The notes beneath the pieces are model-generated. The model ran no database searches, had not been told where the DNA came from, and was given only the letters and a program-made list of their open reading frames with translations. The translations under genes and the position numbers were made by a program. This document shows positions 11,115 through 16,029 of a stretch of DNA of 16,029 nucleotides, piece by piece (the first letter of the stretch is position 1; every line of letters begins with the position of its first letter). This stretch comes from Lachnoclostridium sp. UBA1241 (GTDB taxonomy: Bacteria > Bacillota > Clostridia > Lachnospirales > Lachnospiraceae), in contig DBWJ01000029.1 of NCBI GenBank assembly GCA_002308955.1, positions 2,525 to 18,553 of the forward strand, in the 5' to 3' direction.

Positions 11115-12911
11115 ATGAAGAGGATGAAACGAATCCTTTGCCTGCTGCTTGCCTGCGTAATGGTGTTCGGGCTAGCCGCGTGCGCAAAGGACGAAGACAA
11201 CAGCGGCGCGAAGAAACGCGCCACACCGACCGAAGCGGTAACGCCGGGCGGAGAGCCCGGAAAGCAGGGCGAGGACCCCGGCACACCTACCAACGAGCCG
11301 ACGCCGACAGAGATTCCGGCTACGTCCACGCCGACGCCGCTTCCCACCATAGCGCCGTGGCCTGAGGAGAACTGTGAGATCCGTTTCCCGGACCGCGAAC
11401 TTTACCACTACGATATGGACCTGAAGCTGAACACCAAGGACCAAACGGTCGGCGGCCATGTTGAATTCACTTTTTACAACGATACGAGTGAGAGCTGGAG
11501 CGAGCTGTGCCTGCGGGATTACTCGTCGCATTTTACGGATATAAAAACCGCCGGATACGATCCGGAGATGTACAAGACCGAGATCAACGGTGCCGTTACG
11601 GAGATAATTAACGTTCTTGACGGCCGGGACGGGAGAAACCTCGAGTATGCAAGGGAATACGAGGACGCGTCGATAGTATGGATCCCGCTGTCGACGCCCC
11701 TTGCGCCCGGCGAGAAGATGACGCTTTCGTATGATTTTACGGCGAAGATTCCGAGCGTTCCGGACCGTTACGGCTATTATGAGGGGGTTTACAATATAAC
11801 GAATTTCTACCCGATTCTTGCGGAGTATGACCAAAACGGCTGGTCGCACGAGAGCTTCATCAACTGCGGCGAATGCTTCTACTCCGAGGTTTCGAACTAC
11901 GACGTGCGCATCACCGTTCCGAACGGCTTCCTTGTCGCTTCCACCGGGACGGAGGTCGCTAAAACGGCAAATGGAGACACCGATACTTACACATACTACG
12001 CGCCCTGCGTGCGGGATTTTGTGTTCTCCGCGTCGGATGCGTTCGTGAAGAAGGAAACCGTCTGTGACGGGGTTAAGGTGAACCTGTATTACCCGACTCT
12101 CATGGACGGGGATGAATACTGGGCCTCGGGGCCTTTCGGAAACCAGATGCAGTATGCCGCGGACACGACCCTGAAGGCCGCGGAAGACGCGCTCGCCGCT
12201 TTCGGCGAGGCCTTCGGAAAGTACCCTTACGAGGAACTCGACATTATCATCTCGCGGATCGACGCGGGCGGAATGGAGTATCCGAATCTGATCATCATTA
12301 CCGACCAGGAATGCCATCCGGTCGTCACATTTGACGATATGCCGGGGGAGGATGGGGAGGTAACCCCGAAGTTTTTCAGCCTTGAGACATGCGTCGCGCA
12401 CGAGATCGGGCACCAGTGGTTCATGGGTATCGTGGGCAGCAATTCCGGTATGGAACCGTGGCTTGACGAGTCCATCACCTCGTATTCGGAGTGCGTTTTC
12501 GAGGAGTACCGCGCTCGGCTCAATGATCCCGACGCCACGCCTGTCGCGGTTGAGCGCCTGGGCCGCAAAACCATGGACATGGCGGACGTGACGCAGCTCA
12601 AATACTTGATGGAGCGCGGCATGATCCCGTTTAACCAGTCCTATTTCGAATTCAATTCGGACGACGATTACATCATCGCGATCTACCAGAGCGCGCAGAG
12701 GGCGCTTTACCAGATGGAGGAGATCCTCGGTCGCAAAGAGTTCCACAGCGTGCTCCGCGAGTACGTCCGAAGGAACGCCTTCACCAACGCGACGACGGCG
12801 GACTTCTTCGAAGTGCTCTTCGAGTACGCCGGAACGGACAACGACATCCTGAATCAGCTGATTGCGAACACGTTCGACCTCGACCGGTGTACAGAGTCTC
12901 GGAATGACTGA
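11115..12911 (+). CDS. M1-family (gluzincin) metallopeptidase lipoprotein
   Basis: A 598-residue cell-surface lipoprotein. Signal peptide with lipobox LAAC (Cys23), a Thr/Pro linker to about residue 80, a beta-rich N-terminal domain, then the catalytic domain: GGMEYP (385-390, equivalent to GAMEN), HEIGHQW (H429, E430, H433) and WLDES with E452 as third zinc ligand exactly 18 residues on. Y524 in AIYQSAQRALYQ is the candidate transition-state tyrosine. These residues predict an active aminopeptidase acting on external peptides. AGGGGAGAT precedes the ATG. Relatives are often annotated as M1 family metallopeptidases. The C-terminus ends shortly after the catalytic domain, so the usual helical C-terminal domain of larger aminopeptidases is absent. 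Confidence 0.92.
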   Translation: MKRMKRILCLLLACVMVFGLAACAKDEDNSGAKKRATPTEAVTPGGEPGKQGEDPGTPTNEPTPTEIPATSTPTPLPTIAPWPEENCEIRFPDRELYHYDMDLKLNTKDQTVGGHVEFTFYNDTSESWSELCLRDYSSHFTDIKTAGYDPEMYKTEINGAVTEIINVLDGRDGRNLEYAREYEDASIVWIPLSTPLAPGEKMTLSYDFTAKIPSVPDRYGYYEGVYNITNFYPILAEYDQNGWSHESFINCGECFYSEVSNYDVRITVPNGFLVASTGTEVAKTANGDTDTYTYYAPCVRDFVFSASDAFVKKETVCDGVKVNLYYPTLMDGDEYWASGPFGNQMQYAADTTLKAAEDALAAFGEAFGKYPYEELDIIISRIDAGGMEYPNLIIITDQECHPVVTFDDMPGEDGEVTPKFFSLETCVAHEIGHQWFMGIVGSNSGMEPWLDESITSYSECVFEEYRARLNDPDATPVAVERLGRKTMDMADVTQLKYLMERGMIPFNQSYFEFNSDDDYIIAIYQSAQRALYQMEEILGRKEFHSVLREYVRRNAFTNATTADFFEVLFEYAGTDNDILNQLIANTFDLDRCTESRND

Positions 12912-12983
12912 AAAAACTCGTGCAAAAACTCCCGAACTCTGTTACTATAGAGGTAACCTGATTTCTAAGAAAGGAGTTTTGAT

Positions 12984-13388
12984 ATGTTTTTAATCCGTCT
13001 TAACGAGGAAGAGAAGAAATGTTTCTACCGTCTGGCGCAGATTGCCGCTGCGGTAAATGGCAAGATTGAGCAGGAAGAATCCTACTATCTGGAGTGCTTC
13101 CGCCAGGAGATGGCTTTACCGGAAGAGGCTCTTGCCGGAGCTAAGGGGCTTACCGAAGAGGATGTTGTCAAGACTCTTTCGGCAGGTGAGGCCGCGCACA
13201 AGCGCATCGTTCTGTTCGAGCTCATCGCGTTTTTGAACGTTGACGGCATGTTCGACGAGGCGGAGGATGATTTTACGCATGCCTTCGCGAAGAAGATCGG
13301 ATTCGACGACCGCGAAACCAACCGCCTGATCGGCCTGGTGGAGCGCTACGTCGGGTGTCTTTCGGACATTGCGACGGAGATTTTCTAA
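12984..13388 (+). CDS. TerB-like protein
   Basis: A 134-residue, mainly helical cytosolic protein. LNEEEKKCFYRLAQIAAAVN at the start and FELIAFLNVDGMFDEAEDDF further on fit the TerB/DjlA-like fold, in which two helical hairpins carry acidic residues that may bind metal. Relatives are linked to tellurite resistance and envelope stress, but stand-alone copies such as this have no settled function. AAAGGAG lies seven bases before the start. A TG-T-TACTAT extended -10 at 12940-12948 may be its promoter. It is not tightly linked to the peptidase before it (72-base gap) nor to the small gene after it. Confidence 0.75.
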   Translation: MFLIRLNEEEKKCFYRLAQIAAAVNGKIEQEESYYLECFRQEMALPEEALAGAKGLTEEDVVKTLSAGEAAHKRIVLFELIAFLNVDGMFDEAEDDFTHAFAKKIGFDDRETNRLIGLVERYVGCLSDIATEIF

Positions 13389-13408
13389 GAGTTTATACTA
13401 CGGGTAGA

Positions 13409-13437
13409 ATGACAGACGGCGCTGCTCGTGGTATGAT
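13409..13437 (+). promoter_or_regulatory. Promoter of the 42-residue peptide gene
   Basis: ATGACA (13409-13414), 17 bp, TATGAT (13432-13437). Transcript start near 13444 leaves a 70-nt leader with a hairpin CGGAG-AACAA-CTCCG just before the ribosome binding site. Confidence 0.65.
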
Positions 13438-13513
13438 ACGAATCAAGAAAAGAAAAGCAGGGAACAAAGCCCCTTGCAGTGAAAGCGGAGAACAACTCCG
13501 GAAAGGAAAGAAA

Positions 13514-13642
13514 ATGGCAACGAAAGCTCGCGTAATCAGTCTTTATAGCGCATGGTATGAATCGTCATTCGAAACATATTCCGAATGGGGATTGTTCCCC
13601 ATGCCTTCCTATAAGACCGGCGAGATTGCCGCTTCCGAGTGA
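13514..13642 (+). CDS. 42-residue orphan peptide
   Basis: A small gene reading MATKARVISLYSAWYESSFE and then a Tyr/Trp/Phe-rich middle (YSEWGLFPMPSY), ending KTGEIAASE. AAAGGAAAG precedes the ATG by three to four bases. It has no transmembrane segment, cysteine or recognised domain. Its own promoter, a hairpin leader and a terminator 25 bases after the stop frame it as a separate short transcript, which argues that it is a real gene or a structured RNA. A RiPP precursor is conceivable given the aromatic composition, but no modification enzymes are nearby. Function unknown. Confidence 0.6.
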   Translation: MATKARVISLYSAWYESSFETYSEWGLFPMPSYKTGEIAASE

Positions 13643-13666
13643 AGCAAATCCTATTGCATTTTCCGT

Positions 13667-13699
13667 AACCGCTTGCCTTGTATGAGGCAGGCGGTTTTT
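13667..13699 (+). terminator. Terminator after the 42-residue peptide gene
   Basis: AACCGCTTGCCT pairs with AGGCAGGCGGTT over 12 bp (one G-U), loop TGTATG, then TTTT. Confidence 0.88.
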
Positions 13700-13704
13700 A
13701 ATTC

Positions 13705-13777
13705 GGTCCCATAGTCTAATGGTCAGGACGCCGGCCTTTCACGCCGGAGATACCGGGTTCAAGTCCCGTTGGGATCA
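13705..13777 (+). tRNA. tRNA-Glu (UUC)
   Basis: Complete cloverleaf: acceptor GGTCCCA/TGGGATC, anticodon stem CCGGC/GCCGG with loop CTTTCAC (anticodon TTC), T-arm CGGG-TTCAAGT-CCCG. CCA is not encoded. Confidence 0.95.
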
Positions 13778-13779
13778 TC

Positions 13780-13852
13780 GGCCCCTTGGTCTAATGGTCA
13801 GGACGGCAGCCTCTCAAGCTGCAGATGTCGGGTTCAAGTCCCGCAGGGGTCA
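13780..13852 (+). tRNA. tRNA-Glu (CUC)
   Basis: Cloverleaf with acceptor GGCCCCT/AGGGGTC, anticodon stem GCAGC/GCTGC and loop CTCTCAA (anticodon CTC), T-loop TTCAAGT. Two bases separate it from the first tRNA-Glu, so the pair is co-transcribed. Confidence 0.95.
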
Positions 13853-13855
13853 TCA

Positions 13856-13937
13856 GGGCAGGTTGCATAGCGGCAAATGCAGCGGTCCGTAAAACCGTTG
13901 ACCTCGGTCTCCGTTGGTTCGAGTCCAACCCTGCCCA
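13856..13937 (+). tRNA. tRNA-Tyr-like (GUA), with C at position 33
   Basis: Perfect 7-bp acceptor GGGCAGG/CCTGCCC, D-arm GCAT-AGCGGCAA-ATGC, a long variable arm (GACC-TC-GGTC) as in bacterial class II tRNAs, and T-arm GTTGG-TTCGAGT-CCAAC. The anticodon stem GCGGT/ACCGT closes the loop CCGTAAA, giving anticodon GTA (Tyr). Position 33, almost always U, is C here. Could be an altered or degenerating copy; CCA is not encoded. Confidence 0.72.
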
Positions 13938-13984
13938 CGCCCGCGCGCCCGCCATGGCGCAAAATGTGAAAGCCGTAAACGCCG

Positions 13985-14021
13985 AAACTTGTTTGTTCAA
14001 CTTGAACAGACAGGTTTTTTT
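13985..14021 (+). terminator. Terminator of the tRNA cluster
   Basis: AAACTTGTTTGTTC pairs over 14 bp (two G-U) with GAACAGACAGGTTT, followed by a T tract to 14021. Confidence 0.88.
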
Positions 14022-14056
14022 GTGCCATAACGCGCCTTTGCATCGTATATGGATGC

Positions 14057-14737
14057 TCAAAACTCCTTCTCCTTGATTTGCCTTAGATAGTCCTTCCACA
14101 AATCTTTGGCAGAATGAAAAACACTTAATTCAGATTTTGACAGAGAGTTCGTTTTGGCCTTTATTTCCACAAGCCGAAGCGTGCATAGCATATCTGCGAC
14201 TTGAAGAAGCTTGTATTTATACTGGTGGACGTCGTTTTTACGGATTAAAGAAGAAAGATGACTCTGAAATGTGGAAAGAAGAATTTGAGATAGCTCTGTC
14301 TGACCGTTGTCATAATAAAGAATGACGTGGTCGAACGAAAGAAAATAACTTAGGTTGTCTTCGATGAATTGTGATAGAAGAAAGCAGAGTCTTGACTGTA
14401 GAGATATGTTGCTGGGGTATTCTTTTCGGGCAATCACAATTGTTTTGAATTTAATGGGAGCATTTCTGGCGAAGAAGAATAGTTTAGAGAGAATAGCTCG
14501 TCTTTCCTTCGGGAGAAGATTACAATATACGTATTCCTTTCGGATAAGAGGCCCTGCGTGAATGACATGACCGAAATACCCTAAACGAGCCATTTCCGTG
14601 TCAAGACGTTTAATATCCTCAGATATATCAAAAACTTGTTCATGAAATACCAAAGACAAAATGTAGTAAGGCGCATATTTAGGATTGTAGTCACCGAAAT
14701 CGCCGGATTCATCAACGTGGATGCTTAAGTCTAGCAT
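14057..14737 (-). CDS. DUF3800 domain protein
   Basis: A 226-residue cytosolic protein. IHVDESGDFGDYN at 6-18 is the DUF3800 N-terminal signature (D9, E10), with a later acidic strand ILYYDNGQTELSQ and the C-terminal LQVADMLCTLRLVE. The family has an RNase H-like fold with conserved acidic residues and is thought to be a nuclease or nucleic-acid enzyme; it is often found near mobile elements. CTGGAG lies six bases before the ATG. The gene is markedly AT-richer than the tRNAs and the glycohydrolase gene around it and sits next to a tRNA cluster on the opposite strand, so acquisition at a tRNA locus is likely. Substrate unknown. Confidence 0.85.
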   Translation of the reverse strand: MLDLSIHVDESGDFGDYNPKYAPYYILSLVFHEQVFDISEDIKRLDTEMARLGYFGHVIHAGPLIRKEYVYCNLLPKERRAILSKLFFFARNAPIKFKTIVIARKEYPSNISLQSRLCFLLSQFIEDNLSYFLSFDHVILYYDNGQTELSQILLSTFQSHLSSLIRKNDVHQYKYKLLQVADMLCTLRLVEIKAKTNSLSKSELSVFHSAKDLWKDYLRQIKEKEF

Positions 14738-14837
14738 ATAGAACTCCAGAAGAATAGAATAATAGAGAGAAAATAGAAATGGCGGGGAGTTTCCCCGCCC
14801 GGTCGGTTGGACCTTGACCTTTTACAGCCAGTCCAAA
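14738..14837 (-). promoter_or_regulatory. Structured leader of the DUF3800 gene
   Basis: The 100-nt leader holds GGCGGGGA-AAC-TCCCCGCC (14781-14799), followed on the minus strand by a T-rich stretch, and an upstream pair TTGGAC/GTCCAA (14831-14836 with 14807-14812). This looks like an attenuator or RNA-stability element. Confidence 0.5.
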
Positions 14838-14847
14838 TGCTAATTCT

Positions 14848-14875
14848 AGTATAACAGAAGATTTGGAAAAGTCAA
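14848..14875 (-). promoter_or_regulatory. Promoter of the DUF3800 gene
   Basis: Minus strand TTGACT (14875-14870), 16 bp, TATACT (14853-14848), with TG-T extension of the -10. Confidence 0.75.
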
Positions 14876-14881
14876 GGGAAA

Positions 14882-14964
14882 CGCCGAGGAACGGCGATTG
14901 TCAATATGAGAGTGCTGATGCTTAATAGAAAGAGTGACTGCCGGGGGAGGTCGACGCCGGCAGT
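14882..14964. other. Two GC-rich hairpins upstream of the hairpin array
   Basis: CGCCG-AGGAA-CGGCG at 14882-14896 and ACTGCCGG/CCGGCAGT at 14937-14964. Together with the array that follows they make 14880-15347 a continuous non-coding chain of stems. A weak plus-strand promoter (TTGTCA at 14898, TAATAG at 14923) lies between them. Confidence 0.55.
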
Positions 14965-15005
14965 TTAAAAGATGGAAGCGTCAGAAAACCGAAGAATCCA
15001 AGAAG

Positions 15006-15288
15006 GTACGGACCGGAAGCCGCTTAAGGTTTCCAGGTCCGTACAGCTTTTTTCCAGAGAAGAACGCTTTCGGGAGGCGGTACGGACTAATGAGCGGAAA
15101 ATGCCACCCCGTCCGTACCTTTCATCCCGAACGAATCTTACCTCGCCAGTCAGCTGCCAAAAATGAGCACAAACGTACGGACGAAACAGAAGGGAATAGC
15201 TTCCGGTCCGTACGCTTTGAAAAAAGTGCCCTTCCCGGAAAAGAGCGCGTACGGACCAAAACCTGAAGCCAATTCATTAGTCCGTATG
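15006..15288. repeat. Array of four related hairpins (GTACGGAC / GTCCGTAC arms)
   Basis: Four inverted repeats at 15006-15044, 15079-15119, 15174-15214 and 15248-15288. Each has a left arm containing GTACGGAC and a right arm GTCCGTAC about 30-32 bases on. Loops and spacers are unrelated or weakly related in sequence, whereas the arms are nearly constant. The outermost pair changes from G-C (hairpin 2) to C-G (hairpins 3, 4), and the one arm mutation (GTCCGTATG in hairpin 4) keeps a G-U pair, both consistent with selection on base pairing. The first hairpin has a second inner stem (GGAAGCC/GGTTTCC). Not a CRISPR array; role unknown. Confidence 0.85.
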
Positions 15289-15320
15289 ATTTCGGGAAAG
15301 CTCGATTTTCAGGCCTCCGA

Positions 15321-15347
15321 ACCACCCCGCCCCGGGGTGGTATTTTT
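15321..15347 (+). terminator. Terminator closing the hairpin-array region
   Basis: ACCACCCCG (15321-15329) pairs perfectly with CGGGGTGGT (15333-15341), loop CCC, then ATTTTT. With no gene upstream on this strand, it implies a plus-strand non-coding transcript across the array. Confidence 0.8.
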
Positions 15348-15414
15348 ATTGTACACGTCGGGTGATTATTTGGTATCAACCCAAGCCGGATTATGCAGTA
15401 TTTCGGATTCTTTG

Positions 15415-15444
15415 TTGGCGATGATTCGCTGTTTGTGGTAATAT
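15415..15444 (+). promoter_or_regulatory. Possible promoter of the ADP-ribosylglycohydrolase gene
   Basis: TTGGCG (15415-15420), 18 bp, TAATAT (15439-15444). Weak match; placed about 55 bases before the ATG. Confidence 0.4.
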
Positions 15445-15500
15445 GAATACGGAGCAGTTTATCGGGTATATTGAGGACGTGGTTTGAGAAGGAGGATACG

Positions 15501-16029
15501 ATGTACGGAGCAATTTTAGGCGACATGATTGGGGCGCCCTACGAGTTCGACCAGGGCGGGAAAACGAAGAAATTTGTGATGTTCAACGATGAAATCCGGT
15601 TCACGGACGATTCGGCGATGACGCTTGCCATCGCGAAAGCAATCCTCCGGGCCGGGCTCGACGCGGACGAGCAGACGATGAAGGCGGAAATCGTTTCGTG
15701 CATGCGCGATTTCGGACACCGCTACGCGCAGGGTGAGTACGGCGGGCGTTTCGCGAAGTGGCGCGCTGGACAGCCGAGGTGACGCACAACCACCCCGAGG
15801 GCGTTAAGGGAGCAGAGTCTGTGGCAGCAGCAATCTTCCTTGCAAGAACCGGAGCTGATAAGGATGCCATCAAAGCTTATATAACGGAACAGTTCGGCTA
15901 TGACCTGAGCCGCACCTGCGACGAGATCCGGCCGGGATACCACCATGTGGAAAGCTGCCAGAAGACCGTGCCGGAAGCGGTGACGGCGTTCCTCGAGGGA
16001 AAGGACTTTGAGGACGTGATCCGCACGGC
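15501..16029 (+). pseudogene. ADP-ribosylglycohydrolase family gene, disrupted by internal deletion and frameshift
   Basis: Members remove ADP-ribose from modified proteins or related small molecules. From the ATG at 15501 (AGAAGGAGG upstream) the frame reads MYGAILGDMIGAPYEF (metal-site region), FTDDSAMT (T35-D-D-S) and DFGHRYAQGEYGGRFAKW, then leaves the family and stops at 15780. The family sequence resumes in another frame at about 15755: EVARWTAEVTHNHPEG, then GAESVAAAIFLARTG and on to the window edge. Between the two parts the family normally has some 35-45 residues including an NGSAMR-type motif, which are missing, so a deletion of roughly a hundred bases left a frameshifted join near 15750-15758. 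The 3' end lies outside the window. Confidence 0.82.

Noticed and set aside
11172..12746. Long open frame (524 codons) on the strand opposite the M1 metallopeptidase
   Set aside because: Arg/Val/His-rich shadow of a high-GC coding region; no ribosome binding site or domain, while the sense frame has full catalytic motifs.
15006..15288. CRISPR-like array
   Set aside because: The recurring arms alternate in orientation as inverted pairs, unit spacing is irregular (73, 95, 74), there is no uniform repeat/spacer length and no cas gene nearby.
14880..15347. Known large tRNA-associated RNAs such as GOLLD or ROOL
   Set aside because: The region is near tRNA genes, but I cannot see their conserved core; a covariance search would be needed to support such a call.
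14934..15526. Open frames on both strands across the hairpin array
   Set aside because: Low-complexity, charged translations created by the repeated arms; no ribosome binding sites; the region is better explained as structured non-coding DNA.

Overview
The window looks like a chromosomal segment of a moderate-GC Firmicute, most likely a Clostridia/Lachnospiraceae-type gut or rumen anaerobe. This is inferred from strong AGGAGG-type ribosome binding sites, TTGACA/TATAAT promoters, hairpin-plus-U terminators, lipoproteins with Pro/Thr-rich linkers, a FucO-like alcohol dehydrogenase, and small SHOCT-like and PAS proteins. No species can be named from the sequence alone.

Layout. 1-1813 (minus): a FucO-like lactaldehyde/propanediol reductase followed, with a TAATG stop-start overlap, by a family-3 glycoside hydrolase lipoprotein cut by the window edge. 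1978-3653 (plus): an M32 carboxypeptidase, a 23-bp tandem repeat starting at its stop codon, and a terminator. 3864-5426: a small membrane protein and a three-TM, Pro/Thr-linker protein with a C-terminal Cys/His domain. 5456-5916: an ABM-domain monooxygenase behind a promoter with a perfect palindrome in its spacer and upstream 32-bp-period repeats.

5946-8930 is the most unusual part. Two near-identical copies of a roughly 90-nt promoter-to-terminator small RNA unit lie at 5946-6098 and 6353-6504. The second converges on an unlisted 33-residue single-TM peptide gene on the minus strand (6490-6591), sharing a bidirectional terminator with it. This is the architecture of a type I toxin-antitoxin module. 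Broken pieces of the same peptide gene lie at 8560-8613 and 8711-8767. Between them sit a SHOCT-like/PAS gene pair and an HTH regulator/metallophosphoesterase operon driven by a consensus promoter flanked by a perfect 12-bp inverted repeat. The next gene in that operon, a second phosphoesterase, is truncated exactly where a toxin remnant begins.

8777-13388: an AAA ATPase with DUF4143 and nuclease-like domains behind four 32-bp operator-like repeats; an XRE regulator with a GC-rich, repetitive tail; an M1-family metallopeptidase lipoprotein; a TerB-like protein. 13409-14021: a 42-residue orphan peptide gene with its own promoter and terminator, two tRNA-Glu genes (UUC, CUC) and a tRNA-Tyr-like gene (GUA) with C instead of U at position 33. 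14057-14875 (minus): an AT-rich DUF3800 gene with a structured leader. 14880-15347 is a non-coding chain of hairpins: four copies of a GTACGGAC/GTCCGTAC stem with diverged loops, then a terminator. 15501-end: an ADP-ribosylglycohydrolase gene broken by an internal deletion and frameshift.

The strongest candidates for new biology are the toxin/small-RNA family with its solitary RNA copy, and the four-hairpin array. Functions, promoters and RNA ends are predictions made by eye.
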